A DNA stretch of 41,436 nucleotides from Desulfobulbaceae bacterium (GCA_023230525.1 JALNXE010000031.1:1-41436); one strand, 5' to 3'. Shown: positions 22,713 through 31,584, counted from the stretch's first letter. Numbers and translations: made by a program. Notes: generated by a model not told the origin, from the letters alone.

Positions 22713-24147
22713 CTTGGTTTTCCCGCTGTTCTTCCTGGTATCCTACGGTGGGCAGATAGATTATGAATGTTGTGCCGACATTTACTTTACTCTTAACTTC
22801 CACATAGCCGCCATGCTTTTTGATAATACCGTAAACAATGGACAGGCCGAGGCCGGTGCCGGCGCCGACCTCCTTGGTGGTGTAAAAGGGATCGAAAATA
22901 TGGCCGATGATCTCAGGCGGGATACCCGGTCCCGTATCGTTGACGATGATCTTGAGGAAACCCTCGGATGCGACCTGGGCATCGACATAAATGAGACCGC
23001 CGCCCTGGGGCATCGCCTGGATGGAGTTGACGAACAGGTTGATGAACACCTGCTGCAGTTTCTGCAGATCACCCATGACCAGGGGAAGATCCTCGTGGAT
23101 ATAATTTTCAAACCAGATGGCATTGATCATCAGCTGGTTGGCGATCAGCTTGTGGGAGGCTTCCACCACATCCTTGATGTGGAGCGGCACGGAGGAGGGC
23201 GCCTTATCCCGGGAAAAATCCAGCAGATTCTTGACCACCCCGGAGGCCCTTTCGGTCTGACTGATGATGTCGGCAATGATCTCCTTGGCCTCTGTTTCGG
23301 AGAGGGTATCATATTCTTCCATCAGGGTGTCCGCGGACAGGGAAATATTGTTAAGGGGGTTGTTTAGTTCATGGGCGATGCCCGAGGAGAAGGTGCCGAT
23401 GGCGGCCAGCTTGCGGGATTGCACCAGCTGCTCCTTCCGGGCCTCGATCTCGGCCACCATCTTGTTGAAGGCAATGATCAGCCCGGTGACCTCGTCCTGG
23501 ATTTTGGCGTTATCGGCGATGGGGGTGAACTTGTCCTTGACCACGTCCCGGGTGGCTTTCTGGACAAAGGCAATACGTTTGAGCACGTTTCTGACCTGCA
23601 GCTGAAAGATGAGGATGAGGGCAAAGAAAAGGGTGCCCGTGATGGCGACAAACCGGTAAAGGAGTAGTTCGAGGCTGCTGTTTAAGCGGTCATGCTTGCG
23701 TTTGACCAGATTTTCGGCGAACTCCACCATATCCCGGCCTGACTCCCTGATCTCCGTCGAGTCTACCTGGGCGGAGTAGCTGTATTTTCTGAATATTTCC
23801 TTGTAGTGATAGAAGGTGCCGAGAAAATCGTCATATTCCTGCCTGGCCGTGACTTCAAGGATGTCCTCTTCCAGAAGGGCGATATGGGATTGGATCTTGC
23901 CCAGATAGACTAAAATAGGGGAGACGTTATCGGTGCCGATGCCAAAGAGGAAATTTTTCTCGTAGCGGCGTAACTCCAGGACATCGTCCAGGAAATTATG
24001 GAACTCCTCCAGGGCGATGAGTTTCTTTTTCAGGGAAAATATCTGCCAGGAGTAATCAGGCACCAGCAGGCCGCCGAACACCATAAACAGTATGGTGATG
24101 AAGATCAGCCTGCGCCTGATGGTATATCTCCCAACGAGACTTTCCAT
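22693..24147 (-). CDS. membrane-bound sensor histidine kinase
   Basis: A 484-residue kinase with transmembrane helices at about 12-32 and 163-183 enclosing a helical periplasmic sensor domain (about 35-160, LRRYEKNFLFG resembles four-helix-bundle HBM-like sensors). HAMP lies at about 184-240. The HisKA domain has H259 in SSGIAHELNNPLNN. The HATPase has N box NLFVNSIQAM, G1 DTGPGIP, F box FYTTK and G2 GTGLGLSIV. It should phosphorylate the NtrC-type regulator encoded downstream with a 20-base overlap. GGAGAGAAATC before the ATG fits a ribosome-binding site. The signal is unknown; a TTTCA-N3-TGAAA palindrome lies 46 nt upstream. Confidence 0.92.
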   Translation of the reverse strand: MESLVGRYTIRRRLIFITILFMVFGGLLVPDYSWQIFSLKKKLIALEEFHNFLDDVLELRRYEKNFLFGIGTDNVSPILVYLGKIQSHIALLEEDILEVTARQEYDDFLGTFYHYKEIFRKYSYSAQVDSTEIRESGRDMVEFAENLVKRKHDRLNSSLELLLYRFVAITGTLFFALILIFQLQVRNVLKRIAFVQKATRDVVKDKFTPIADNAKIQDEVTGLIIAFNKMVAEIEARKEQLVQSRKLAAIGTFSSGIAHELNNPLNNISLSADTLMEEYDTLSETEAKEIIADIISQTERASGVVKNLLDFSRDKAPSSVPLHIKDVVEASHKLIANQLMINAIWFENYIHEDLPLVMGDLQKLQQVFINLFVNSIQAMPQGGGLIYVDAQVASEGFLKIIVNDTGPGIPPEIIGHIFDPFYTTKEVGAGTGLGLSIVYGIIKKHGGYVEVKSKVNVGTTFIIYLPTVGYQEEQRENQDESRHN

Positions 24148-24192
24148 GATTTCTCTCCTGTCCGCTCCTATCTAACCGATGACGGCTTAACG

Positions 24193-24205
24193 TTTCAAGT
24201 TGAAA
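24193..24205. promoter_or_regulatory. TTTCA-N3-TGAAA palindrome upstream of the kinase gene
   Basis: TTTCAAGTTGAAA, the same pattern as the two sites at 12019-12031 and 12099-12111. It sits between the kinase start codon and possible promoter sequence, consistent with an operator. Confidence 0.35.
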
Positions 24206-24360
24206 TAACAGTGATAAACCATGTGGCCGGTAATTGCCAACAAGAAACTTTGTGTCAGAGGGATAAGAGGTCAGGCAGGGTAATCGGCGGGATTGACTGG
24301 GGCGACGGCTTGACGCGGGATGCCTCGGCCGGTTGGCCGGTAGAGCCATCGGGCTGCTTG

Positions 24361-24795
24361 TTACCTGGCGAATTGCCCAAGCAGGTCGCCGTTGCCCAGA
24401 AACTGCAGGGTCTTGGTCCGGGCACCCTGCTCATTGTAAAGGTTTAAGGCGTTGGGGCCGGCCAGGGAGACCTTGCCGCAGCGGGTGATATAATCCGTAG
24501 TGCCGGCTGAGCGGAGAGCCTTGCGCAGGCAGAGATTGTCATTTCCGTCAATATTCCATTTATCGGTGGCGCGGATGTTGCCGGAGGGGTACAGGATGGT
24601 ATATCTGCCGTCCCCGGCAAAATAGACATGGCTGTTCTGTTGGGCTTCTTCGCTATCCGTCATGGCGAAGGTTCTGTCTGACAGGATCTTGTTCAGTTCA
24701 GCGCCGGGAAGATACGGTTGCTGGGCGGAAACAATGGGGGCGGTGAGCAAGGGGACTGACAGCAAGAAAAGAAACAGCATGGTTTGTTTCAGCAT
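24361..24795 (-). CDS. secreted hypothetical protein
   Basis: A 144-residue protein with a clear signal peptide (MLKQTMLFLFLLSVPLLTAPIVSA, cleavage probably after VSA) and a beta-rich mature part with DGRYTILYPSGNI, KWNIDGNDNLCLR and two cysteines likely to pair (CLRK, TRCGK). It resembles small periplasmic beta-barrel or lipocalin-like proteins that compare a measured value to a baseline, but no family was recognised with confidence. GGGGGAGAG before ATG 24795 fixes the start; an in-frame ATG at 24819 lacks such a site. Promoter candidate at 24869-24898. Confidence 0.65.
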   Translation of the reverse strand: MLKQTMLFLFLLSVPLLTAPIVSAQQPYLPGAELNKILSDRTFAMTDSEEAQQNSHVYFAGDGRYTILYPSGNIRATDKWNIDGNDNLCLRKALRSAGTTDYITRCGKVSLAGPNALNLYNEQGARTKTLQFLGNGDLLGQFAR

Positions 24796-24868
24796 GGCTC
24801 TCCCCCTGAGCAGGCTCATGGCAGGTTTTAAAAAAAAGTAATCGGGCTAAGGCGGATTATTTCTTTCC

Positions 24869-24898
24869 AGGATAAACCCGCCCCTGCCTGGCTGTCAA
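24869..24898 (-). promoter_or_regulatory. candidate sigma70-type promoter
   Basis: TTGACA (24893-24898, minus strand) and TATCCT (24869-24874), spacer 18, about 75 nt before the secreted protein start. Confidence 0.45.
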
Positions 24899-24936
24899 GA
24901 GGGAATAAGGGCAAATAGGGGTGAGGCACTGCCGTT

Positions 24937-25380
24937 CTAAGCGAGCATGGCCTTGCGCCAGCCCGCCTCTTTGAGGCGGTTGACCCGGTTGATGGCCCAG
25001 GCGTTGATTTTCTGCAGATACCTTTTGGGGTCCTCGTCTTTCCTGGCAATGATCCGCTCCCTTTCCCCGGCAATATCCTCGGACTCCCCGGGATACATTT
25101 CCCGCCAGGTGGCATAGCCCTGATCAAAGATAAATTCCGGACTGATCTCCTCGGCTGACAGGCGGAGTTTGCTGAGCCCATACATCCTGGCCAGGGTCAT
25201 GTCATATTCGATGATCCAGCCGTTATCCCGGAGCATGGTTTCCCGGTTGATGGGGGTGTCGGTTGAGCAGGACGGGCAGAATAGACGGTCCAGCACATTG
25301 GGGTTCATGATGTTGTCCCGCAGGTGAAACTGCACCTGTCTGCCGCCGCATTCACATTTTTTCTTTACCTCAATGCACAT
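24937..25380 (-). CDS. hypothetical protein with two CxxC-type cysteine pairs
   Basis: A 147-residue cytoplasmic protein. The N-terminal part has cysteines arranged as CECGG (residues 9-13) and CPSC (about 35-38), likely a zinc ribbon, followed by a charged helical region (GYATWREMYPGES, ERERIIARKDEDP, INRVNRLKEAGW). No known domain was recognised. The start ATG has GAGG about eight nt upstream. It lies 81 bases downstream of the SNF2 helicase on the same strand and could be its last operon member. Confidence 0.6.
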   Translation of the reverse strand: MCIEVKKKCECGGRQVQFHLRDNIMNPNVLDRLFCPSCSTDTPINRETMLRDNGWIIEYDMTLARMYGLSKLRLSAEEISPEFIFDQGYATWREMYPGESEDIAGERERIIARKDEDPKRYLQKINAWAINRVNRLKEAGWRKAMLA

Positions 25381-25461
25381 AATTTCCTCTACTTTTTCAG
25401 GCGTTGATTTTTGCCAAGCATAGCATGGCTGGAGGAAAATGCAAAGAAATAATAATTATTA

Positions 25462-28400
25462 CTAGAAATCTCCCAGGAGTTCCAAGAGATCTTCCGCCCG
25501 CAATTTGTGGCTCATATCGCTGCCTTCAAGGAGGCTGTCAGCCAGTTCGCGTTTGTCATGATGCAATCTGAGAATTTTTTCCTCGATGGTGTTTTTGGTG
25601 ACCAGCCGGTAAACCGTCACGGGACGGGTCTGGCCGATGCGATGAGCCCGGTCGGAGGCCTGATCCTCCACCGCCGGGTTCCACCATGGGTCCATGTGAA
25701 TAACGTAATCGGCGGCGGTGAGATTGAGCCCCAGGCCGCCCGCCTTGAGACTGATGAGGAAGAGGTCGCCGTCTCCGGCCTGGAACTCGGCCACCTGTTC
25801 CTGGCGTTTGAGGGCCGGGGTGGAACCATCCAGATATTTATAGGTGATATGGTGCTCGTCGAGAAAGGCGCGGAGAATGTGCAGGTGCCGGGCAAACTGG
25901 CTGAAAACCAGGGCCTTATGGCGGTTTTCGATAAGCTCCATGACGACGGTGCCGAAAAGCTCGAGTTTGGAGCTTTGAATAGTCGTATCCGGCTGGACAA
26001 GCTTGGGATTGCAGCAGGCCTGCCGCAGTTTCATGATTTCGGCCAGGATCTGCATATGCCGGTGGGACGGCGAGGCATCAGAGCGGACGATTTTTTCCAG
26101 GGCGCGGTAGCGTAATGCTTCATAAAAGGCGGTCTCATCAGGGCTCATGTCGACCTGGAGAACGACCTCGGTGCGCGGCGGCAGCTCCTCCAGGACCTGA
26201 CTTTTCAAACGCCGCAGGATAAAGGGCTGGATCAGTTTTTTTAATTTTTTCCGGGCATTCTTGTCCTTGTCTTTTTCAATGGCCAGGGCATAGCGCTGAT
26301 TGAACTGCTCCAGGGACCCGAGCAGGCCCGGGTTGATGAAGTTGAAAAGATTCCACAGTTCTCCCAGGTGGTTTTCGATGGGGGTGCCGGTGGTGATCAT
26401 CTTGAAACCGCCATCGAGTTCCATGGCCGCCCGGGAGCGCTTGGTGGCAATGTTTTTGATGGCCTGGGCCTCGTCGAGCACGATGACCTGCCATTTTTTG
26501 GCGGAAAGAAGCTTGGTTTCCTGCTGCAGAAGACCATAGCTGCAGATCAGCACGTCAAAGGGGGCAAGACCGTCGAGCAGCTGTTGCCGTTCCTTGCCGC
26601 CGAAGATCACCGCCTGCAGGGTGGGGGCGAAACGGTTGATTTCCTCCTGCCAGTTCATGCAGACGGAGGTGGGGGCCACCACCAGGGAAGGGCCCTGGGG
26701 CGCCTCCTGCAGAATGATGCCCAGGCTCTGGACGGTTTTTCCCAGGCCCATATCGTCGGCCAGGCAGGCGCCTACCCCCCAGTGTTTGAGCCGGGCCAGC
26801 CATTTGAATCCCTCAATCTGGTACTCGCGCAGTTCGGCCTGCAGGGTGGTCGGCACCTCACTGTGAAAGGAGCGTGATTCCCGGATGCGCTGCAGCTGTT
26901 CCTGCCAATGGCTGTCGGCGGTCAACTGAACGCCGCTTTCCGTGAAACCCTCCAGGGCGCAGCTGGCCAGGGGATGCATACGCCGTTTCTGGCCAAGGGG
27001 TTCGGTAAAGGAGGTTAATTCATCCAGCTGTTTCCGGAATTCCCGGGACAGGGCCAGAAACTCGCCTTTGCCCAGCGGAATGAATCTGCCGGAATTGGCC
27101 TGGGTCAATTCCAGCAGGGTTTTCATCTCCATCACCTTTTCCTGGTCAATGGTGAGCTGTCCGTCCAGTTCAAACCAGTTCTGTTTCTGTCTGATTTGCA
27201 CATGGAAATCATGAAACGAGACATGATGACGGATGGCAAGCTTTTCCCCTTCCGGCCACTCAATGATGACATGATCACCCAGGTTCTGGATTTCAGAGAG
27301 AACCTCCAGGCAATCCTGCAGATCTTCGATGAACCATTCGCCGTCCATCCTGCCCAGTCTGGCCAGGGTAGGGCATTTTTCTTCTATCTGCGCGCAGTTC
27401 TCCCTCTCCTGGTCAAGGTTGCGGCAGGTTTGCAGGCGTTTGCCGTGAATTTCGGCCATGACGTTCACCGCCCCCTCGCCGGGATAGAGATAAGGCCCGC
27501 CGACGGCAAAAGGCTTTACCAGCATGGAGACCCTGAAGCCGTTGCCCACCGGCAGCAGCTGCATAATGATCTTGTCCGCCGCCCGGACCTCCTCGATCTC
27601 TCTGGAGGTGGCGCCGATATCCGAGTGAATGGTCAGACAGGAGGAAAGATTGCCCAGGGTTTCCAGGGCCTGTTTTTTTGCGCCTGCCGGGACGCTGAGG
27701 CCGTCGTCGCCGATGATTGCCGCAATTTTGCGGTGTTTTTCGGAGATCTCGATAATCCGGAAGCGGGTGGGCGTTTCCCGTATGGCCATCACTTTTTCAT
27801 CGCCGATGGGAGATGAAAATTCCAGCCGCACCTTGTCATCTCTCTGGGTGGCATGCAGTTCCGGTTCACCTCTGGTGAATTCCACCGGCACGGAGGGATG
27901 TTCGCTGGAAAAGAGCAGGGGGTGACCGACCAGGGCGGACAGGGTATCATCCATGTCAAATTCAAAGGATGTTTCATGGCTGAACTCCTTTTTGCGTAAG
28001 GTTGCCCTGATTCTCTGGTCCTGCTCGGTGAGAAAAGAGAGATTTTCTCCGGCATACAGCCGCTTCAGGGCCACGGAGCGTCCCTGGCTCCATTTGCCGC
28101 TGGCGGTAAGTTTCTGCTCCCTGGGATAAATGGTGACAAAGCCGTCCTTGAAATTCACCAGCCAGACCATTCGGTACTGGAGCGGACCATTTTCTTCATT
28201 TTCCAGGCTGACGATATTTAAGGCCTTCAGGGCCCGTTGCCACGATTTTTCGTGGGGCAGCACGGAGAGCAGAGAGGTGATGGCCGAGGCCTGGCAGATG
28301 GACCGGCTGAATTCCTGATAAGATTCGATTTCGGTGGCTTGATAGAGCAGGGAAGCATATTCCATGGCCAGCCAGTTATAGCCGTTTTCTCTGGCCCGGG

Positions 28401-29607
28401 TGTAAAAATCATGCAGTTCATTGCGCTGGGCCGATTCCAGCGTGCCGTTGAGCCAGAAGCTGGCAAGTCCCATGAACAGGGCCGTCACCGCGTCTTTTTT
28501 CCCCGGTCGCCAGATCTGGGCAGTGGAGTCCAGCTTGAAGTTTTCCAGTTTAGCCTTGGTCACCTGCTGGAGAATCCTGTAGGCCGGGAGCAGGGGGTTA
28601 TTACCTTGCTCTGTTTCCACGGTGGCGATAAAGGAGGCAATGACCGGATACTTCCGGTAGTCTCCGGATTTCAGCAGAGACAGGATGAAGATGAGGCCTT
28701 CCATGCCGATGAAGAAAACGTTTTTCGCATCTTTTTTGAGGCGCAGCTCAATCAGATCCTCCTGGAAGCTGGCGATGGCCTCTGCATTGCGGCTCTCCAG
28801 GAATGCCAGCCAGCCGCGCAGACCGAAGGAGTCAATGTGGGTTTTGGCTGCGGCGATTTTTTCGCGGGCTGCAGCAATGTCGGCGCGCAGCAGCTGGTTG
28901 AGGATAAGCAGATAATAGACTGAGGGCCAGCCCTGCCGAGGGATCATCGTCAGGATGTCTTCAGCGGAAAGATAAGCAAGAGGCTGGGCGAAGGATTCAA
29001 GGTTGAGGAGACTTTTCCTGCTTATCTCATGCAGGCTGTGGAGCTGCAGGTGGGGCGGCAGGGTGCTGAACCACTGCGCCTCAAACGGGTTGTTGACGAT
29101 CTCCACCAGCGGTGAGTGCTGTTCCGAGGTTTCCGGGCAGTCATAATAGCGCAGCAGATGCTCATGGAAATGATCGAAATCGTCCAGATACAGCCCGATG
29201 CGCATTTCCCGCAGATGGCGCTGGCTTTTCTGCAGCAGGGCATCGTATGCCTGCCCGTGGGCGGGAAGATTTTTGCGGATAATGCGGGCCATGCGGGCAA
29301 AGTTACCTGCGCTCAGGGCCTTTCTGCTGATGATTTCCACAATCAGGGGGTTGCACTGGCAGCGCCAGGTCACGAGACCCTGTTCCTGCAGCTTACGAAG
29401 CGCGGCTGATTGGTGCCGCTCCTCTCCGGGCATACCTTCATCACCCTGCCTGCGGGTAAACTCCTGGAAACAGTTGAGGATGGCCGCAGCGCCGACGGGT
29501 TCGAAAACAATTGACAGGAACTGCAGCAGTTCCTGCTCCTCCGGCGCCAGAGCTTCGTATTGTGAGAGGAGGTGAGTAATTTCCCGGGTGAATGAAAATT
29601 TTGCCAT
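25462..29607 (-). CDS. SNF2-family helicase-like protein
   Basis: A 1381-residue protein. The C-terminal 450 residues form the SNF2 ATPase: motif I ADDMGLGKTVQ at about 948-958, motif II DEAQAIKN near 1044, GTPIENHLGELW, and helicase C with SLKAGGLGLNLTAADYVIHMD, WWNPAVEDQASDRAHRIGQT and a final VTKNTIEEKIL. The first 880 residues are alpha-helical and TPR-like in look, with no known domain recognised; an unassigned region of about 350 residues precedes the ATPase. It is cytoplasmic; bacterial SNF2 proteins act in transcription or DNA repair, unknown here. No Shine-Dalgarno is visible; an extended -10 box lies just before the ATG. Confidence 0.9.
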   Translation of the reverse strand: MAKFSFTREITHLLSQYEALAPEEQELLQFLSIVFEPVGAAAILNCFQEFTRRQGDEGMPGEERHQSAALRKLQEQGLVTWRCQCNPLIVEIISRKALSAGNFARMARIIRKNLPAHGQAYDALLQKSQRHLREMRIGLYLDDFDHFHEHLLRYYDCPETSEQHSPLVEIVNNPFEAQWFSTLPPHLQLHSLHEISRKSLLNLESFAQPLAYLSAEDILTMIPRQGWPSVYYLLILNQLLRADIAAAREKIAAAKTHIDSFGLRGWLAFLESRNAEAIASFQEDLIELRLKKDAKNVFFIGMEGLIFILSLLKSGDYRKYPVIASFIATVETEQGNNPLLPAYRILQQVTKAKLENFKLDSTAQIWRPGKKDAVTALFMGLASFWLNGTLESAQRNELHDFYTRARENGYNWLAMEYASLLYQATEIESYQEFSRSICQASAITSLLSVLPHEKSWQRALKALNIVSLENEENGPLQYRMVWLVNFKDGFVTIYPREQKLTASGKWSQGRSVALKRLYAGENLSFLTEQDQRIRATLRKKEFSHETSFEFDMDDTLSALVGHPLLFSSEHPSVPVEFTRGEPELHATQRDDKVRLEFSSPIGDEKVMAIRETPTRFRIIEISEKHRKIAAIIGDDGLSVPAGAKKQALETLGNLSSCLTIHSDIGATSREIEEVRAADKIIMQLLPVGNGFRVSMLVKPFAVGGPYLYPGEGAVNVMAEIHGKRLQTCRNLDQERENCAQIEEKCPTLARLGRMDGEWFIEDLQDCLEVLSEIQNLGDHVIIEWPEGEKLAIRHHVSFHDFHVQIRQKQNWFELDGQLTIDQEKVMEMKTLLELTQANSGRFIPLGKGEFLALSREFRKQLDELTSFTEPLGQKRRMHPLASCALEGFTESGVQLTADSHWQEQLQRIRESRSFHSEVPTTLQAELREYQIEGFKWLARLKHWGVGACLADDMGLGKTVQSLGIILQEAPQGPSLVVAPTSVCMNWQEEINRFAPTLQAVIFGGKERQQLLDGLAPFDVLICSYGLLQQETKLLSAKKWQVIVLDEAQAIKNIATKRSRAAMELDGGFKMITTGTPIENHLGELWNLFNFINPGLLGSLEQFNQRYALAIEKDKDKNARKKLKKLIQPFILRRLKSQVLEELPPRTEVVLQVDMSPDETAFYEALRYRALEKIVRSDASPSHRHMQILAEIMKLRQACCNPKLVQPDTTIQSSKLELFGTVVMELIENRHKALVFSQFARHLHILRAFLDEHHITYKYLDGSTPALKRQEQVAEFQAGDGDLFLISLKAGGLGLNLTAADYVIHMDPWWNPAVEDQASDRAHRIGQTRPVTVYRLVTKNTIEEKILRLHHDKRELADSLLEGSDMSHKLRAEDLLELLGDF

Positions 29608-29613
29608 TTTGGT

Positions 29614-29622
29614 AGTATACCA
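29614..29622 (-). promoter_or_regulatory. extended -10 box, six bases before the SNF2 start codon
   Basis: TGGTATACT on the minus strand. Its end lies six nt from the ATG at 29607, so transcription would start at or very near the start codon. No ribosome-binding site and no good -35 are visible. Confidence 0.4.
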
Positions 29623-29663
29623 TATAATTGCTGTCTGACTTGCTCATTTTTATCAGACCGCAT

Positions 29664-29695
29664 GCGGGCGGCCAAATTTTTTTGGCCCGGCCCGC
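29664..29695. promoter_or_regulatory. strong hairpin between divergent genes
   Basis: GCGGGC + GGCCAAA pairs with TTTGGCC + GCCCGC around a TTTT loop, with a two-base bulge. It lies between the divergent SNF2 and MBL-fold genes, and has no T-run after it. It may be a regulatory or cruciform site. Confidence 0.35.
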
Positions 29696-29813
29696 GTCTC
29701 GGGCAATCACCTGCCCTTGGCCGGATACACGCGGATTATCCTGCCCAGGTGCGCTGGCGGCCGCATGCTTTTTAACTGGACAAAGTTCTTTTTTTTCAGT
29801 TTGTTCTGTATGT

Positions 29814-30566
29814 ATGAAAGTTCAATTCCTAGGGGTTGGCGAGGCCTGTGATGAGCGCTGCCCCAATACCTCGCTGCAGGTGACGGCCGGAAACGGGCAG
29901 CGGTTCCTGCTCGACTGCGGTTTTACCACCCCGCATCTCTATTTTGCCGGAAGCCGCGATCCGGACGAGCTGGACGCTGTCTGGATTTCGCACTTTCATG
30001 GCGATCATTTTTTCGGCATGCCGCTGCTGCTGCTCAGATTCTGGGAAATGGGCCGGACCAAAAAGCTGGTAATTGCCGGGCAGCGGGGCACCCGGGAAAA
30101 AATTACGGCGGCCATGGAGCTCGCTTACCCGGGCTTTCTGCCGCGGCTCAGGTACCACCTTGACTTTGCGGAAATAGAACCGGGACAGGTCCGGGAGATT
30201 GCCGGCACCAGCTGGCGTGCGGCGGAAAACATCCATTCCCAGCGTTGTCTGGCCTTATGCGTTGCCGACAGCGGGCACCGGATTTTTTACAGCGGGGATG
30301 GCAGGCCCACCAGGGAGACGGAAAGCCTGGCCCGGGGCTGCGATCTGATCGTGCATGAGGCCTTCCGGCTGGACGAGGAAGTGGAAAATCACGGCAGTGT
30401 CCGGGGTTGTCTCGAATTTGCCGGCCGGGCAGGGGGGAAACATCTTGCCCTGGTGCATCTGCAGCGAGACAGCAGAGAAAGCGCCAGGGAAAGAATTGCC
30501 GATCTGGCCCGTGACAGCGGGCTCCATGTTTTTCTGCCGGAGCCGGGGGATATCTTTTCCTTATGA
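29814..30566 (+). CDS. metallo-beta-lactamase-fold hydrolase (RNase Z-like)
   Basis: A 250-residue protein starting MKVQFLGVGEAC with the MBL metal site HFHGDH at about 60-65 (H60, H62, D64, H65), then GTREKI, a later IFYSGDGRPT with the bridging acidic residue, HEAF near the end and a final conserved H. The order matches the ribonuclease Z/ElaC subgroup but also related MBL hydrolases. Length is shorter than RNase Z, and the exosite arm is not obvious, so tRNA processing is not assured. The start is ATG 29814; there is no good ribosome-binding site, and the frame stays open upstream to 29628. Confidence 0.78.
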   Translation: MKVQFLGVGEACDERCPNTSLQVTAGNGQRFLLDCGFTTPHLYFAGSRDPDELDAVWISHFHGDHFFGMPLLLLRFWEMGRTKKLVIAGQRGTREKITAAMELAYPGFLPRLRYHLDFAEIEPGQVREIAGTSWRAAENIHSQRCLALCVADSGHRIFYSGDGRPTRETESLARGCDLIVHEAFRLDEEVENHGSVRGCLEFAGRAGGKHLALVHLQRDSRESARERIADLARDSGLHVFLPEPGDIFSL

Positions 30567-30596
30567 AGATCTTCCGGAAAAATTGCCCTTGCCAGC

Positions 30597-30624
30597 TTGA
30601 CTCGACCCGCGCAGTTGCTATATT
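30597..30624 (+). promoter_or_regulatory. candidate sigma70-type promoter of the BI-1 gene
   Basis: TTGACT (30597-30602), spacer 16, TATATT (30619-30624). Predicted leader of about 100 nt contains the inverted repeat at 30658-30700. Confidence 0.5.
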
Positions 30625-30657
30625 AATGTGTGCAAAGAGATACTTCAGGTTTGCAAA

Positions 30658-30700
30658 AAAACTCCGGAGGCAGCGCAGGGTTTGCGCGACCCGGAGTTTC
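30658..30700 (+). repeat. inverted repeat in the BI-1 leader, family-B-like
   Basis: AAAACTCCGG and CCGGAGTTT with a loop containing GGCAGCGCAGG and GCGCGAC, followed by AACCTTTTTT. The loop resembles family B (GCGCGACCCGG). It could fold in the mRNA leader, either as a partial terminator or as a diverged repeat copy. Confidence 0.45.
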
Positions 30701-30734
30701 AACCTTTTTTCACCAATTACAGAGGAGTAAGAAA

Positions 30735-31451
30735 ATGTTTGAGAATGGCTTAAATAGAACGGTTACCGTTTCTCAGGCCGAAACCCAGGCCTCAACGGTT
30801 TTTCTGGCCAAGGTTTTCAACTGGATGGCGATCGGGCTGGGACTCACCGGGCTGATGGCCTTTCTGGTGGCCAACTCTGAAACAGCGATGCAGATTTTTA
30901 TCTTTAATCCCATGATGCGCTGGGGGCTCATTATTGGCGAACTGGGGCTGGTTTTTTATCTGTCCGCCAGGGTGATGCGTCTCTCCCCCCAGGCGGCAAC
31001 CGCCCTCTTTCTCATCTACTCGGCCTTAAACGGTATCACCCTTTCCGTTATCCTGCATGTGTATACCGCCACCTCCGTGGCCGCCACCTTTTTTATTACC
31101 GCCGGCATGTTCGGCGCCATGGCCGTTTACGGACTGGTAACCAAAAAAGACCTCTCCGGCCTGGGCTCTTTCATGTTCATGGGCTTGATCGGCATCATCA
31201 TTGCCTCGGTGGTCAATATCTTCCTGCAGAGCTCCATGATGGCCTGGATCGTCTCCGGGCTTGGCGTGATTATCTTCACCGGGCTCACCGCCTATGATGT
31301 ACAGAAAATCACCCAGATCGGCGCATCAGGCATCATGCGGGAGGGCGAGGCCGCCATCCGCAAGGGGGCGATCATGGGAGCCCTGGCCCTGTATCTTGAT
31401 TTCATCAACCTGTTCCTGAGCCTGCTGCATTTCGTCGGCAACCGGGATTAA
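30735..31451 (+). CDS. Bax inhibitor-1 / YccA family membrane protein
   Basis: A 238-residue protein with seven hydrophobic segments and the family landmarks FLAKVFNWMAIGLGLTGLMAF, LFLIYSALNGITLS and the C-terminal GLTAYDVQKI with its acidic pair and LYLDFINLFLSLLHF. Family members are pH-sensitive Ca2+ leak channels of the inner membrane. GAGGAG lies 8 nt before the ATG, which sets the start although the frame is open further upstream. It ends in a strong bidirectional terminator at 31490-31541. Confidence 0.9.
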   Translation: MFENGLNRTVTVSQAETQASTVFLAKVFNWMAIGLGLTGLMAFLVANSETAMQIFIFNPMMRWGLIIGELGLVFYLSARVMRLSPQAATALFLIYSALNGITLSVILHVYTATSVAATFFITAGMFGAMAVYGLVTKKDLSGLGSFMFMGLIGIIIASVVNIFLQSSMMAWIVSGLGVIIFTGLTAYDVQKITQIGASGIMREGEAAIRKGAIMGALALYLDFINLFLSLLHFVGNRD

Positions 31452-31489
31452 TTTTGTGCCCTCTGCAGGGGGAGATCCCTGAGAGGTTT

Positions 31490-31541
31490 AAAAAAAAAGG
31501 GGGGGAGCAGGCCGTTCGGCCTGCTCCCCCCCTTTTTTTTA
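31490..31541. terminator. bidirectional intrinsic terminator
   Basis: A9-G7-AGCAGGCCG then CGGCCTGCT-C7-T8: a nearly perfect hairpin of more than 15 GC-rich pairs flanked by an A-run and a T-run, so it works on both strands. It separates the BI-1 gene (+) from the convergent hypothetical (-). Confidence 0.92.
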
Positions 31542-31584
31542 TTATTTCGTGGTTGGCAGGGATTGCTGCAATTTCAACAACGTT

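Noticed and set aside
30563..30730. 55-codon frame overlapping the MBL stop as ATGA and ending at the BI-1 ribosome-binding site
   Set aside because: It runs through the inverted repeat and the promoter candidate and has no protein-like pattern.
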